Shown here: positions 8,570 through 18,264 of the stretch, piece by piece
Layout: every line of letters begins with the position of its first letter
Position numbering within the stretch: the stretch's first letter is position 1
Source of the DNA: Natrinema soli
GTDB taxonomy: Archaea; Halobacteriota; Halobacteria; Halobacteriales; Natrialbaceae
Reading direction: 5' to 3'
Length of the DNA: 23,040 nucleotides
NCBI RefSeq assembly: GCF_028618695.1
Contig: NZ_JAQIVI010000141.1
Location: 1 to 23,040, forward strand
Notes under the pieces: generated by a model
What the model saw: only the letters and a program-made list of their open reading frames with translations
Told to the model about the DNA's origin: nothing
Databases searched by the model: none
Translations under genes and position numbers: made by a program

Positions 8570-8576
8570 GTGGCTG

Positions 8577-8705
8577 CTATGGCCCCATAAACAAAGTCCC
8601 ATTTGTTGCTGCGGCACTCCCAGCCTGAGACAGTAACAGGAGGAGTGTAAACAGGGCGCCGATCATTCGTGGGTGATTCTTCAAGTACTGTGTGATGTCC
8701 GTCAT
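8577..8705 (-). CDS. DUF7503-like small hydrophobic peptide, 42 residues
   Basis: This reverse-strand ORF starts at ATG 8705 and stops at TAG 8577. It begins MTDITQYLKNHPRMIG, has a hydrophobic segment ALFTLLLLLSQAGSAAA (residues 17-33), and ends TNGTLFMGP. The layout (polar and basic N-terminus, one hydrophobic helix, small residues AGSAAA at its end) suits either a single-pass membrane peptide or an exported peptide with a signal-like segment. It matches the haloarchaeal DUF7503 family from memory (KNHPR...LLLLLSQAG...AAA...GP). It is convergent with the CHAT gene, with only 7 nt between the two stop codons, and a DUF7504-like gene is next door, which points to a functional cassette. The upstream region is very AT-rich and probably holds its promoter. 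The ORF is too short for ordinary gene callers. Confidence 0.8.
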   Translation of the reverse strand: MTDITQYLKNHPRMIGALFTLLLLLSQAGSAAATNGTLFMGP

Positions 8706-9008
8706 GGTACACTCGAGGAATAGTGCTGCCCAGTAATTAATTTATTTTAATATAACGGATAGCGCATAGATAATACTAACATGATATACTACTGGTTGAA
8801 AACTGCTTGAAAGAATTGAGTGGAGCCGCGAATACGGGCCGGCCCTCGCCAGTACGGCCTCGAGCCGCTGTACCAGCACTCGAGCGTCACTCGACGCGGT
8901 CTGTCAGGATGAGATACCGGATGGGAATCCGAGAAAGTACTAGAGCGGTTCGAAAATCGATGACACTACGAGCGATGAACCGACCGAAAATCGAATCGAC
9001 GAATCGCG
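8706..9008. other. Spacer between DUF7503-like gene and rps7
   Basis: This 303-nt region has an AT-rich left part (about 8731-8810), the likely promoter zone of the small hydrophobic gene. Its GC-rich right part follows the rps7 stop. The right part should hold the end of the rps12-rps7 transcript, but I see no strong hairpin plus T-run. The plus-strand frame crossing it (8807-9055) runs into rps7 antisense and looks like noise. Confidence 0.5.
8733..8754 (-). promoter_or_regulatory. AT-rich promoter region of the DUF7503-like gene
   Basis: On the minus strand, an unbroken run of A and T (tatattaaaataaattaatta) ends about 28 nt before the ATG at 8705. The position and composition fit a TATA element, although the exact box is ambiguous. 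Confidence 0.5.
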
Positions 9009-9617
9009 TTAGCGGGCGGCTGCCGCGACGCGCTCTTTCTCCTCTTTCTGACTGACGGCGTAAGTCTGGACGTCGTAGTTGGCCGCGCCGATGAGCTGGT
9101 TGGCGATGGCCTCCTCGACGTCCGTCGTCGTCTTGAACGATGCGTTGTAGACGCCCTCTGAGAGGAACTTCAGGGCCTGGTCGACCCGACGCTGCGGTGC
9201 GACGTCGACGGCCTTCGGGACCGAAATCCCGCCGTACTTCAGGCGGACGGTCTCCTCCCGCGGGGCCGCGTTCTCGACGGCCGTTACGAGCACCTGAATG
9301 GGGTTGTCCTCGGTGCGCTCGTGAACGAGCTCGAACGCGTCACGGACGTGGTTGAGCGACTGCTGTTTCTTGCCCGTGTTCTCCTCGGTCTGCATCAAGC
9401 GGTTGATGAAGCGCTCGACGATCGAGATCTGGGACTTCTTGAACTGCTTGCTGGCGTGGCGTCCCGCGGTGTGAGCGACGGGGGTCACCGTGATGTAGCG
9501 CTCGGTCGAGGGATCGGCGTACTCGATTTCGACGAGGTCCCACGTCCCGAACAGTTGCGCCGAAACGTCTGCACCACCGGCCGGCGCGTCCGGTTCCGGT
9601 TGATCTTCTGCGGCCAT
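9009..9617 (-). CDS. rps7: 30S ribosomal protein S7 (uS7)
   Basis: The 202-residue protein binds the 3' major domain of 16S rRNA and lines the exit side of the mRNA/tRNA path. An acidic Ala/Pro extension (MAAEDQPEPDAPAGG) typical of halophiles precedes the conserved core. Recognisable blocks are HTAGRHASKQFKKSQISIVERFINRLM, split here as HTAGRHASKQF and SIVERFINRLM, followed by NPIQVLVTAVENAAPREE, then VAPQRRVDQALKFL. It ends with the AAAR tail. It starts two nt after the rps12 stop, so the two genes are certainly one transcription unit and translation is probably coupled. EF-2, usually the next gene in str-type operons, is displaced far downstream here. Confidence 0.97.
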   Translation of the reverse strand: MAAEDQPEPDAPAGGADVSAQLFGTWDLVEIEYADPSTERYITVTPVAHTAGRHASKQFKKSQISIVERFINRLMQTEENTGKKQQSLNHVRDAFELVHERTEDNPIQVLVTAVENAAPREETVRLKYGGISVPKAVDVAPQRRVDQALKFLSEGVYNASFKTTTDVEEAIANQLIGAANYDVQTYAVSQKEEKERVAAAAR

Positions 9618-9619
9618 GA

Positions 9620-10048
9620 TTATCGCACCGGTTTTTCCGCGTTCCCGCGAACGAGTTCTTTCAGTGCGACGCCGTTGACCTTGTCGACCTTGTAGTTGAC
9701 ACCGGAGAGATCGCCCATCGCACGACCCTTCGCCCCACCGATCCCGGCGATGGTGACTTCGTCGTGTTCGTCGATGAACGAGATGGCACCGTCACCGGGA
9801 CAGAACGCGGTGACCTGCTTGCCGTTCTTGATCAGTTGCACTCGGACGCACTTTCGGATCGCCGAGTTGGGCTGTTTGGCCTCGATGCCGACCTTTTCCA
9901 GTACGATACCGCGAGCCTGCGGTGCGCCCTCGAGCGGGTCGGACTTCTCGCGAAGTCCACGGGCGCGGCGCGCGTAGTCAGAGTCGGACCACCGCTGATT
10001 CTGGCGGTCCTTCTTGAGCTTCCGCGCGGCATATTTGCCGTTTGCCAT
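9620..10048 (-). CDS. rps12: 30S ribosomal protein S12 (uS12)
   Basis: The 142-residue protein contributes to the decoding centre. It begins [20 protein letters not shown], as archaeal and eukaryotic (S23-type) uS12 do. The conserved loop [15 protein letters not shown] (residues 58-72, PNSA at 60-63) faces the A-site codon, and [16 protein letters not shown] and [18 protein letters not shown] follow. The protein is more basic than most in the window, as expected for rRNA binding. It is the first gene of the rps12-rps7 unit, with its own promoter at 10071-10083. Confidence 0.97.
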   Translation of the reverse strand: MANGKYAARKLKKDRQNQRWSDSDYARRARGLREKSDPLEGAPQARGIVLEKVGIEAKQPNSAIRKCVRVQLIKNGKQVTAFCPGDGAISFIDEHDEVTIAGIGGAKGRAMGDLSGVNYKVDKVNGVALKELVRGNAEKPVR

Positions 10049-10070
10049 GGGAGTCGATATCCGACGAAGG

Positions 10071-10083
10071 CACTTAAGCCACC
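10071..10083 (-). promoter_or_regulatory. Probable TATA box of rps12-rps7
   Basis: The minus strand reads gggtggcttaagtg, with cttaag about 25 nt before the rps12 ATG at 10048. CTTAAG-type boxes are a typical form at highly expressed haloarchaeal genes, and the spacing predicts a nearly leaderless mRNA. Confidence 0.55.
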
Positions 10084-10187
10084 CGTTTCGACTCCGCGTG
10101 ACGGCTCGAGATCGCTTTAGATGTGGCGTTCGCCGACTCTGCGGACGTTTCGTTGACTCGAGTTACGCCCGGAGCGCGGGTTAGCGG

Positions 10188-10240
10188 CGTTCGGCGGATG
10201 AGAGGTCGCCGAACGGAAGATCGGCTGCGAGCAGCCGATC
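10188..10240 (-). terminator. Two adjacent perfect hairpins after nusA
   Basis: Hairpin one pairs cgttcggcg (10188-10196) with cgccgaacg (10207-10215) around a 10-nt loop. Hairpin two pairs gatcggctgc (10219-10228) with gcagccgatc (10231-10240), effectively a 9-bp stem with a 4-nt loop. They lie 60-115 nt past the nusA stop and before the rps12 promoter, so an end or processing point of the long rpo transcript is plausible. No T-run follows closely. Confidence 0.45.
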
Positions 10241-10301
10241 AATTTCGGAGTCTGTCGTCTCGAGAGTGACGTATCGGCCAAAAACCGTAGCGAAGCGGAA
10301 A

Positions 10302-10727
10302 TCAGAGTAGCTGGATGTCGTCGATCCCGAAGTGGCGATCCGCGAGCGACCGGGCGGCGTCGATCGTCCGACCGTTCGTTCCGATCGCAACGCCGTGGTC
10401 GTCTTCGGCGACCTCGACGTAGGCGACGGTATCGTCGTTTTCGCTGATGGTGACGTTGTAGACGGCCGCTGGCGCGAGGACGTTTGCGACGAATGCTTCG
10501 GGATCGTCCGCGCCTTCGATGAGACGAACCTGCGCATCGACCCGGTCCTCGAATCGCTGGACCGTCCGACCGCCGGGGCCGATCGCCTCGCCCATTCCGC
10601 CGCGTTCGACGACGATCAAGAGCCTGTTACCGCTCTCGGTGACGAGACAGTCCCGACCGTCGACGCCGGTCACGTCCTCGAATGCACCGAGGTACTGGCG
10701 GGCGTCGTCGTCGAGGGTAACACCCAT
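10302..10727 (-). CDS. nusA: NusA-like transcription factor (two KH domains)
   Basis: The 141-residue protein is the archaeal short form, which lacks the N-terminal polymerase-binding and S1 regions of bacterial NusA. Two KH RNA-binding modules are visible: the first has IGPGGRTV (GPGG at 50-53) and the second VAIGTNGRTI (IGTNG at 115-119). Both keep the GxxG-type loop. It starts three nt after the rpoA'' stop and closes the RNA polymerase cluster, as in most archaea. Its role is probably RNA binding during elongation or termination. That is a family inference, since archaeal NusA is little characterised. Confidence 0.95.
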   Translation of the reverse strand: MGVTLDDDARQYLGAFEDVTGVDGRDCLVTESGNRLLIVVERGGMGEAIGPGGRTVQRFEDRVDAQVRLIEGADDPEAFVANVLAPAAVYNVTISENDDTVAYVEVAEDDHGVAIGTNGRTIDAARSLADRHFGIDDIQLL

Positions 10728-10730
10728 CGA

Positions 10731-11924
10731 TCAGTCGGCCTGACCGCTCCCGGAGGTGGTCGATCCCATCCGGAGATCGACGTCGCCGGTACCGAGCTTG
10801 ATCGGCTTGCCGACGATGACGTTCTCCGTGACGCCGTCGAGATCGTCGATCTCGCCGTGGATCGCGGCGTTGAGTAGGTGGTTGACCGTCACCTCGAACG
10901 CCGCGCGTGCCAGCACCGAATCCTTCGAGCCCGAGATTCCGTGGCGGCCGATCGACTCGACCTCGCCGCGATTGGTCATCATGTCCGCGACGAGCATCAG
11001 GTGCCGGACGTTGACGTCGTCCAGTCCCTGCTCGGCGAGCGTGTTGTTCGTCTCCTCGATGACCGCTTCGCGGGCGGCCTCGATGCCGAGGTTGCGGTGG
11101 ATCTCGTGGATGTTGTTACACGTCGTCCGCGAGGCGTCGACGCCCTCGATATCGAGGGCGTCGCCGAAGGCCGATCCCTCGGTATAGAGGACGAACTCCT
11201 CGCCATCCTCGAGTTCCTCGCGGCGAATGACGACGCGGGAGACCTCTTCGATCCCCTTGAACGTGATTTCGCGGAGCTCTTCGACGAGCTGGAGAAGATC
11301 GCGGTAGGACGGTTCTTCGGGGCCGAACTCGATACTGGCACCTTGCTGAACTGTCTTGACACCCAGGGAGTCTTCGATGATCTCGGCGACTTCCTCGGCC
11401 GTGATCAGCCGCTCCTGAAGCGTGTCCTCGTTGAGCGAGATCTGAACGCGCATGTCCGCGACGTTCGTCGAGACGTCGCCCAGTGCGAGGATCTTGGTCG
11501 CCTCGATGCTCCAGACGACCTCGTGGGCCTTCTCGCGTTCGGTCGCGTACTCGTCCTCGAGGTAGACGGTCATCATCGGCGTGTCCGGGGTCTTCCGGGC
11601 GTCGACCAGCTCGATCAGCCGAGGCAGCCCCTGGGTCACGTCGATCTCTGCGACACCCGCGTAGTGGAACGTGTTCATCGTCAGCTGGGTGCCGGGTTCG
11701 CCGATCGACTGGGCCGAGACCGTCCCGACGGGGTCGAGCGGGGGAACTCGCGTGTTCAGATAACGGGTCTCGACGGCCTTCGCGAGTTCGTCGGCTTCCT
11801 CGACGGTCGCGCCCTCGCGGCTCTCGAGCGTGTCGTAAACCTCGTCCTTGAGTCGCCGTGGGAGGTCGGTGTCCTCGACGACCGCAACCGTGTCGGCATC
11901 GACGTCGTAGTCGGCGCTAGTCAT
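10731..11924 (-). CDS. rpoA2: DNA-directed RNA polymerase subunit A'' (Rpo1C)
   Basis: The 397-residue C-terminal part of the largest polymerase subunit carries the trigger loop and part of the jaw and cleft. [24 protein letters not shown] is recognisable at about residues 67-90 (quoted as [17 protein letters not shown]), with [20 protein letters not shown] just after. The C-terminal region includes [20 protein letters not shown]. The split between A' and A'' is the normal archaeal arrangement. Its ATG overlaps the end of rpoA' by 8 nt, and a GGGGGTGA Shine-Dalgarno (minus strand, 11931-11938) inside rpoA' supports this start. Confidence 0.97.
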   Translation of the reverse strand: MTSADYDVDADTVAVVEDTDLPRRLKDEVYDTLESREGATVEEADELAKAVETRYLNTRVPPLDPVGTVSAQSIGEPGTQLTMNTFHYAGVAEIDVTQGLPRLIELVDARKTPDTPMMTVYLEDEYATEREKAHEVVWSIEATKILALGDVSTNVADMRVQISLNEDTLQERLITAEEVAEIIEDSLGVKTVQQGASIEFGPEEPSYRDLLQLVEELREITFKGIEEVSRVVIRREELEDGEEFVLYTEGSAFGDALDIEGVDASRTTCNNIHEIHRNLGIEAAREAVIEETNNTLAEQGLDDVNVRHLMLVADMMTNRGEVESIGRHGISGSKDSVLARAAFEVTVNHLLNAAIHGEIDDLDGVTENVIVGKPIKLGTGDVDLRMGSTTSGSGQAD

Positions 11925-14844
11925 CCGAGCTCACCCCCACGTCCTCGGCGAGGCGATCGTCGGCGTGTTCGGAGAGGTTCGTCGGCCGCGGTCTGGAGCC
12001 GAGGAACTCGTCTCGTTCCTCCTCGGAGGCGAACTCGGAGTCGAGTACCTGACTGGCGATGTGTTCGACGTCGATGTCGTTGTCGTCGCCGGAGGAGACT
12101 TTGACCGGCGACGTGCCGTCTTCGCCGAACTCGAATTGGACGATCGTGTCCGAGGTGTCTCGAACGGTGCCGTCGTACTGGGACTCGAGTTCGGAGAGGG
12201 CGTTGATCAGCCGACGCTGCAGGTAGCCGGACTTGGAGGTACGGACTGCGGTGTCGACTAGGCCCTCGCGACCACCCATCGCGTGGAAGAAGAACTCCCG
12301 CGGGGTGAGCCCGCTCGTATAGGAGTTCTCGACGAAGCCGTGTGCTTCGGCGGAGAGGTCGTCTGGCTCGTAGTGGCTGAGGGTCCGATCCTCGTACCCG
12401 CGGTTGATCCGCTCGCCCCGAACCGCCTGCTGGCCGACCGCGCCGGCCATCTGGGTCAGGTTGAGCATCGACCCGCGGGCACCGGAGTTGGCCATGACGA
12501 CGGCGGGATTGTCGTCCTCGAAGTGCTCGTCGGCGATATTCCCGGCGTTGTCACGCGCACGCGAGAGCGTCTGCATGATCTTCATCTCGAGGGTCTCGTC
12601 GATCGTTCGACCCGGCAGACTCTCGAGTTCGTTCCGATCGTAGGCCTCGATCAGTTCTTCGACGCGGTCGTTGGCGTCGTCGATCGTTTCGTCGATGCGA
12701 GACTGGGCTTCCCCGGGGATGGTCTCGTCGTCGATCCCGATCGAGAACCCGAAGTGCATGATCGCTCGCATCGCCAGCGTCGAAACTTCGTTGATGAAGA
12801 TCCGCGCGCGGGTGTTGCCGTAGACCTTCGTGATCGTATCGACGATCTCGCCGCCGAACTCGCCAACCTCGTCCTCGGCGATGGTGCCCTGGAGCAACTG
12901 GCCGTCTTCGATGACGACTTCGTCGCCGACGGTACCCGTGAACTCGAGGTTCAGGTCGTCGGGCAGCAGTTCGGAGAAGACGTCGTAGCCGGTCCAGAAT
13001 GGCGTTCCCTCGTCGTCGATTCCGCTGGGTTCCGGCAGTTCGTCGATCCGAGTGGCGCGGAGCAGGTCCAGCGCCTGCGTCTCGTTGAATCGGGGGTTGT
13101 CGTGCGTCAGGAGGTACATCCCGGAGATGTGATCCTGGATGGCCCCGATGATGTTCTCGCCGAATCGCGGGGAGAGGATCTGTTCCTGGACGCGCATGAG
13201 GACGCGAGCCTCGGCGCGGGCCTCCTCGTTTTGCAGCGCGTGCATGTTCATCTCGTCGCCGTCGAAGTCGGCGTTGTACGGCGGACAGACGACGGTGTTC
13301 AGCCGGAACGTCTTGTACGGCATGACCACGACCTCGTGGGCCATGATCGACATCCGGTGGAGCGACGGCTGGCGGTTGAAGATGACGATGTCGCCGTCGA
13401 TGAGGTGGCGGTTGACCTCCCACCCGGCATCGACCTTCTCGGCGAGCTGTTCGCAGTTCTTTTCAGTCACCTTGAGCCGGCGGCCGTCCGGTCGTCGGAC
13501 GTAGTTCGCGCCGGGGTGGCCCTCGGGGCCGTTCGAAACGAACCGACGGGCGTCCTCGAGGTTGCGCTCGGTGACGTTCATCGTCTGGGTCATCTCCTTG
13601 GCGACCCGGTCCGGAACGCCGACCTCGTTCAGCGAGAGGGTCGGGTCCGGCGAAATGACGGTCCGGGCGGAGAAGTTCACGCGCTTCCCGGACAGCGAGC
13701 CTCGGAAGCGCCCCTCTTTGCCCTTGAGTCGCTGGGAGAGGGTCTTGAGGGGACGGCCGGAGCGGTGTCGTGCCGGCGGCGTCCCCGAGATCTCGTTGTC
13801 CATGAACGTCGTGACGTGGTACTGGAGCAGTTCCCAGAGGTCCTCGATGATCAGCTGGGGTGCACCGGCCTCGCGGTTCTCCATGAACCGCTGGTTGATC
13901 CGAATGATGTCGACGAGTTTGTGCGTGAGGTCGTCCTCGGAGCGCTGGCCGTTGTCCAGCGTGATCGACGGCCGTGCAGTGACCGGCGGGACGGGGAGGA
14001 CGGTGAGAATCATCCACTCGGGGCGGGAACGCTCGGGGTTGATACCCAGCACCTCGATGTCCTCGTCCGGAATGTTCTCGAACCAGTCCCGGATGTCGCT
14101 GGGCATCAGCTTGTTCGTGTCCTCCTCGGTCAGGTCGATGTCCAGCGCCTTCTCGATCGCCTTGCGCTGGCTTTCGCGCGGTCGGAAGGAGCCGGAGAGG
14201 ATCTCGTTGATCCGAGTGAGCTCGATCTCGGTTTTCTCGGCGAGTTCGTCCGGCGTCGTCCGCTCGACGCCCTCTTCCTCGTCGCCCTGCATCGCGCCGG
14301 CGATGCGCTGGGAGTACTCGCTGGTGAGGACCTGCTGGACCTCGTAGTAGGTCGTCGGCTTCTCGTGGTCGATGTCGTACTGGATTTCGCCACAGAACGG
14401 ACAGCGGTCCTTCTTCCGGGCCTGCCGAATCGCGGCCTTCGTCACGTCGTTGAGATCCCGGCTCAGTTTCCGGGACTCGTCGAGTTGGCCGCGGAACTCG
14501 TCGCGTTCGTCCTCGGTGAGGAGGAGTTTCGAACACTCCCGACAGGTTCCTCGCAGGAGCCGTCGGATGAGTTTCGTAAAGCCGACGTGGATGACCGGCG
14601 CGGCCAGTTCGATGTGGCCGAAGTGGCCGTTACACGAACCAGAGTGCTTCCCACAGGTCTTGCACTCGAGGCCGGGATCGATCACGCCGAGTCGGGGGTC
14701 CATCAGCCCCATGTCGATGGGGAACCCGTCGTCGTCGTACGTGTCGGCGGTGATGATCTTCGTCGCGCTCATCTCCCGGTATTCCTCGGGCTCCATGAGC
14801 CCGAAGGAGATCGCTCCGATGTCTTTTGGTGTCGTATCTTGCAT
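11917..14844 (-). CDS. rpoA1: DNA-directed RNA polymerase subunit A' (Rpo1N)
   Basis: The 975-residue subunit holds the active-site magnesium. [12 protein letters not shown] lies at about 524-535, with the three catalytic aspartates at 526, 528 and 530. The N-terminal zinc site CxxC...CxxH is visible as C61, C64, C71 and H74 ([17 protein letters not shown]). A second cysteine group follows ([14 protein letters not shown]). [30 protein letters not shown], the lid/rudder area, can be followed as [16 protein letters not shown]. No intein interrupts it. It starts three nt after the rpoB' stop and overlaps rpoA'' by 8 nt, so stoichiometric co-translation is likely. Confidence 0.97.
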   Translation of the reverse strand: MQDTTPKDIGAISFGLMEPEEYREMSATKIITADTYDDDGFPIDMGLMDPRLGVIDPGLECKTCGKHSGSCNGHFGHIELAAPVIHVGFTKLIRRLLRGTCRECSKLLLTEDERDEFRGQLDESRKLSRDLNDVTKAAIRQARKKDRCPFCGEIQYDIDHEKPTTYYEVQQVLTSEYSQRIAGAMQGDEEEGVERTTPDELAEKTEIELTRINEILSGSFRPRESQRKAIEKALDIDLTEEDTNKLMPSDIRDWFENIPDEDIEVLGINPERSRPEWMILTVLPVPPVTARPSITLDNGQRSEDDLTHKLVDIIRINQRFMENREAGAPQLIIEDLWELLQYHVTTFMDNEISGTPPARHRSGRPLKTLSQRLKGKEGRFRGSLSGKRVNFSARTVISPDPTLSLNEVGVPDRVAKEMTQTMNVTERNLEDARRFVSNGPEGHPGANYVRRPDGRRLKVTEKNCEQLAEKVDAGWEVNRHLIDGDIVIFNRQPSLHRMSIMAHEVVVMPYKTFRLNTVVCPPYNADFDGDEMNMHALQNEEARAEARVLMRVQEQILSPRFGENIIGAIQDHISGMYLLTHDNPRFNETQALDLLRATRIDELPEPSGIDDEGTPFWTGYDVFSELLPDDLNLEFTGTVGDEVVIEDGQLLQGTIAEDEVGEFGGEIVDTITKVYGNTRARIFINEVSTLAMRAIMHFGFSIGIDDETIPGEAQSRIDETIDDANDRVEELIEAYDRNELESLPGRTIDETLEMKIMQTLSRARDNAGNIADEHFEDDNPAVVMANSGARGSMLNLTQMAGAVGQQAVRGERINRGYEDRTLSHYEPDDLSAEAHGFVENSYTSGLTPREFFFHAMGGREGLVDTAVRTSKSGYLQRRLINALSELESQYDGTVRDTSDTIVQFEFGEDGTSPVKVSSGDDNDIDVEHIASQVLDSEFASEEERDEFLGSRPRPTNLSEHADDRLAEDVGVSSDD

Positions 14845-14847
14845 GGG

Positions 14848-16677
14848 TTAGACGGCGTCCTCCAGTTCGAGTCGCGGTGCGATACCCAGCGCCTTCATCT
14901 CGTCGAGCAGGAGCTTGAACGCGTAGCTCATCTCGATCTCGTGGATATCGGTCTCCTCGTCGCAGTTCGGACAGTAGACACGCCGTTGTTCGACGTTTTC
15001 GACCGCGCTCATCCCGCAGTTCGCACAGATGTGGATGAACTCGCGGTCGGACTCGTCGAGCAGTCGTTCCTTCAGCGTCATGGCCGCCCCGTGACCGATG
15101 AACACGTCGCGTTCCATCTCCCCGATACGGAGGCCTCCTTCGCGGGCGCGGCCCTCCGTGGGCTGGCGAGTCAGCACCTGCACCGGCCCGCGCGAGCGGG
15201 CGTGCAGCTTGTTCGAGACCATGTGGTAGAGCTTCTGGTAGAAGATGACCCCGACGAAGATCTCGGCGTCGATCTTCTCGCCGGAGATGCCGGAGTACAT
15301 GGTCTCCTTGCCGGCCGAATCGAAGCCGGCGTCCTCGAGCCCCTCTCGGAGCGCGTCCTTCTCCTCGCCGAGGAAGGGCGTCCCGTCGACACGGCGGCCT
15401 TCCATCGCACCGAGTTTGCCGCCGATCATCTCGAGGATGTGGCCGACGGTCATCCGCGACGGCAGCGCGTGCGGATTGAGCACGAGGTCGGGGACGACGC
15501 CCTCCTCGGTGAAGGGCATGTCCTCCTGCGGTGCGAGGTGGCCGACGACCCCCTTCTGTCCGTGGCGGCTGGCGAACTTGTCCCCGAGTTCGGGGATCCG
15601 TTCGTCGCGCACGGAAACCTTCGAGAGCTTCGAGCCGTCTTCCCCCTCCATGAGGGTAACGGTGTCGACGATTCCCGACTCGCCCGAACGCATGGTGACG
15701 GAGGTTTCACGCCGCTTCTGGGGCGAGAGTCCGCCCATGTCGTCGGGCTCTTCGAGGAATCGCGGCGGGCTCGTCTTCCCGAGTAAGACGGAGTTCTCGT
15801 CGACCGTCGTCTCGGGATTGACGAGGCCGTCCTCGTCGAGGTGGGTGTACGCTTCCTCACCGCGAGCACCGCGGACGTCCTGGCTCGGAATTTCGAAGCG
15901 GTCTTCCTGGCCGCCGGGATAACGGCGTTCCTCGCCCTCGTAGGTCCGGAAGAAGTGCGAGCGAGCGAGCGCGCGTTCGACGCTGGCCTTGTTCATGACC
16001 AGCGCGTCCTCGATGTTGAACCCCTCGTAGCTCATCACGGCGACGACGAAGTTCTGGGCCGCCGGCCGCTCGTCGTAGCCGATCTGCTCGGTCGTCTGGG
16101 TCTTCACCATCGAGAGCTGCGGGTAGTGCAGCAGGTGCTGGCGCGTGTCCGGCCGGATCCGGTAGTTCGCGCTCGGCAGCCCCAGCGACTGCTTGATCAT
16201 CCCTGCCCCCATCGTAATGCGGGGCGAGGCGTTGTGCTCGGGATAGGGAATCATCCCCGCACCGATCGAGAAGATCAGCGACGGATCGATCTCGAGGTGC
16301 GTGTGTTTCTCGGTCAGATCGTCCTCGTCGACGGCGACGAGGATGTCCTCTTCCTCCTCGGCGTCGATGAACTCGATGTAGCCGTGATCGACGAGATCCT
16401 CGAACTCGAGGTCGCCGTCCGTGAGCGCCTCGATCTCCTGTTGGGAAATGCGCGGTTCGCCGCCCTCGACGACCAGCAGCGGCCGCCGCGCGCGACCGGC
16501 GTCGGCGTTGACGATCACTTCGCGAGTGCGGTCTTTCACCGAGACGTTGACCATCTCGCTGACGTCGCCGATGCGTCGCGCTTCGCGGATCTGTTCTGCG
16601 AGTTCGTGCGGATCGGGATGAGTCCCCACCAGCGACCCGTTGACGTAGACTTTCGCCTCTCGTTGTTGGCTGCTCAT
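14848..16677 (-). CDS. rpoB1: DNA-directed RNA polymerase subunit B' (Rpo2C)
   Basis: The 609-residue C-terminal half of the second-largest subunit contains the hybrid-binding core and the wall/clamp anchor. Landmarks are [22 protein letters not shown] (read as [10 protein letters not shown]), [15 protein letters not shown] (GDK at 365-367), and the C-terminal zinc site with C551, C554, C569 and C572 (CANCGM...YCPNC). The terminal segment [19 protein letters not shown] is the usual clamp-contacting tail. The gene lies 6 nt after the rpoB'' stop. The B'/B'' split is seen in haloarchaea and many euryarchaea. Confidence 0.97.
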   Translation of the reverse strand: MSSQQREAKVYVNGSLVGTHPDPHELAEQIREARRIGDVSEMVNVSVKDRTREVIVNADAGRARRPLLVVEGGEPRISQQEIEALTDGDLEFEDLVDHGYIEFIDAEEEEDILVAVDEDDLTEKHTHLEIDPSLIFSIGAGMIPYPEHNASPRITMGAGMIKQSLGLPSANYRIRPDTRQHLLHYPQLSMVKTQTTEQIGYDERPAAQNFVVAVMSYEGFNIEDALVMNKASVERALARSHFFRTYEGEERRYPGGQEDRFEIPSQDVRGARGEEAYTHLDEDGLVNPETTVDENSVLLGKTSPPRFLEEPDDMGGLSPQKRRETSVTMRSGESGIVDTVTLMEGEDGSKLSKVSVRDERIPELGDKFASRHGQKGVVGHLAPQEDMPFTEEGVVPDLVLNPHALPSRMTVGHILEMIGGKLGAMEGRRVDGTPFLGEEKDALREGLEDAGFDSAGKETMYSGISGEKIDAEIFVGVIFYQKLYHMVSNKLHARSRGPVQVLTRQPTEGRAREGGLRIGEMERDVFIGHGAAMTLKERLLDESDREFIHICANCGMSAVENVEQRRVYCPNCDEETDIHEIEMSYAFKLLLDEMKALGIAPRLELEDAV

Positions 16678-16683
16678 GATTGA

Positions 16684-18264
16684 TTAATCGTCCCCTGACG
16701 CTGTCGTCCGTTCGATGCCTTCGAGGCCGGGAATTCCCTCGACCCCCATGGATGCGAGTTCGCGTTTGAGTTCCTGTTCGTCCTCGACGTTCTGGGAGAG
16801 CTCCATCGATTGGGCGAAGTTCTTCACCAGTCCACAGTTCGGTCCCTCCGGCGTCTCGGAGGGGCCGATGCGACCCCACTGGGTCGCGTGCAGGTCCCGC
16901 GCTTCGAAGTGGGGCTGCGAGCGCGAGAGCGGACTGCGAAGGCGGCGCAGGTGAGACAGAACGCCCATGAAGTCGGTTCGGTCGACCAGCTGGCTCACAC
17001 CGGAGCGGCCGCCGACCCAGTTGCCCGTCGCGATCGGGTGCTCGAGCCGTTCGGTGAGCACGTCGGATCGGACGACCGTGTTCACCGAGAGCTGCCGATT
17101 CCGCATGTTCGCGCGCTCGAGCTGGTATTTGACGTCCCGCGCCAGCTTGTTCAGTGCGGTCCGGAACAGGTCCTTCATCAGGTCGCCGCTGACCTTCAGC
17201 CGCTTGTTCGCGTAGTGGTCCTTGTCGTCGGACTCGCGCCGTCCGAGCGCGAGTTCGAAGCAGGCCTCGGCCATCCGACAGAGGTAATGCGCCTTGTTGA
17301 TCCGGACGTCCTCCTCCTCGACGCCCTCCTCGTGGAGGTGGGGCAGGAGATAGCGATCGATGACGTAGTTGGCCCGCTTGAGCTGGTAGTTCTTCCCCTG
17401 GCCGGAGGCGACGCGCTTCCCGAGTTCCTCGATGGCACCCTCCTCGGTCTGGACCTCCGCTTCCTCGAGGTTCTCGAGCATGTACTTGACGACCTCGGGG
17501 TCGTTCGAGACCTTGTGGACGATTTCCTCGTCCGATTCGAGGCCGAGCGCCCGAACGAGCGTCACGAAATTGATCGAGCCAGACACCGAGGGGAAGGAGA
17601 CCTCGAGCAGCCCCTCGCGATTCCGTTCGCACAGCACGAGGGCGCGGTAGCCGCGGCGCTGCGAGAAGGTTTTGGCGACCTGAATCTCGTCGCCGTACTT
17701 GCTGTCGTATTCCGCGAGGATCTTGTTCGGTGCGAGGTCCTCGCTGGTCATCAGCACCCGCTCGGAGCCGTTGACGATGAAGTAGCCGCCGGGGTCGGCG
17801 GGGTCCTCGCCGATCTCGATCAGTTCCTCGTCGGAGAAGCCGGCGATGTTACACTTGTCGGAGCCGACCATAATCGGCATCCGGCCGATCTTCGTTTCGG
17901 TCGAGTCGACGACCCGCTCGTCGCCTTCCTCACCCTTGACGATGGACATCTCCATGAACACCGGCGCGGAGTAGGTGATGTTGCGGAGGCGGGCCTCCTG
18001 TGGGTACAGCAGTTCTTCGGAACCGTCCGCCTCTCGGACGCGCGGCGTGACGACGCGGACGTCGCCCAGTTCGACGTGGACCGGCTCCTCGCCTTCCTTG
18101 TCGCCGATGTCCGTGTCGATCGTCTCCTTCTCGTCGACGACCCGCTGCATTCCCCGGTTGAGGAAGGCGTTGAACGAGCGGTAGTGGTGTTCGGCGATCC
18201 GTTCCTTCGCGAAATATTCACGCGAAATCTCTCGTCGTTCGTCGCGGTTCAGTTCAATTGCCAT
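16684..18264 (-). CDS. rpoB2: DNA-directed RNA polymerase subunit B'' (Rpo2N)
   Basis: The 526-residue N-terminal half of the second-largest subunit forms the protrusion and lobe domains. It begins MAIELNRDERREISREYF. GYFIVNGSERVLMTSEDLAPN (visible as FIVNGSERVLMTSEDL) and the fork-region sequence THATQWGRIGPSETPEGPNCGL (present as ATQWGRIGPSETPEGPNCGL) identify it clearly. Its ATG directly abuts the rpoH stop codon. The acidic tail TTASGDD is halophile-like. Confidence 0.97.
   Translation of the reverse strand: MAIELNRDERREISREYFAKERIAEHHYRSFNAFLNRGMQRVVDEKETIDTDIGDKEGEEPVHVELGDVRVVTPRVREADGSEELLYPQEARLRNITYSAPVFMEMSIVKGEEGDERVVDSTETKIGRMPIMVGSDKCNIAGFSDEELIEIGEDPADPGGYFIVNGSERVLMTSEDLAPNKILAEYDSKYGDEIQVAKTFSQRRGYRALVLCERNREGLLEVSFPSVSGSINFVTLVRALGLESDEEIVHKVSNDPEVVKYMLENLEEAEVQTEEGAIEELGKRVASGQGKNYQLKRANYVIDRYLLPHLHEEGVEEEDVRINKAHYLCRMAEACFELALGRRESDDKDHYANKRLKVSGDLMKDLFRTALNKLARDVKYQLERANMRNRQLSVNTVVRSDVLTERLEHPIATGNWVGGRSGVSQLVDRTDFMGVLSHLRRLRSPLSRSQPHFEARDLHATQWGRIGPSETPEGPNCGLVKNFAQSMELSQNVEDEQELKRELASMGVEGIPGLEGIERTTASGDD

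Noticed and set aside
8807..9055. Plus-strand 82-codon ORF downstream of the small hydrophobic gene
   Set aside because: It is Arg/Ser-rich and low in acidic residues, overlaps the rps7 end antisense, and shows no promoter or Shine-Dalgarno.
12283..15786. Very long plus-strand open frame (over 1,100 codons) opposite rpoA' and rpoB'
   Set aside because: It is antisense to conserved polymerase genes. GC-rich haloarchaeal codon bias removes stops from the opposite strand. The same holds for plus-strand frames at 2429-4456, 10878-12104 and 16810-18390.
11917..18264. Inteins in the RNA polymerase subunits
   Set aside because: All four large subunits have normal lengths and uninterrupted conserved motifs.
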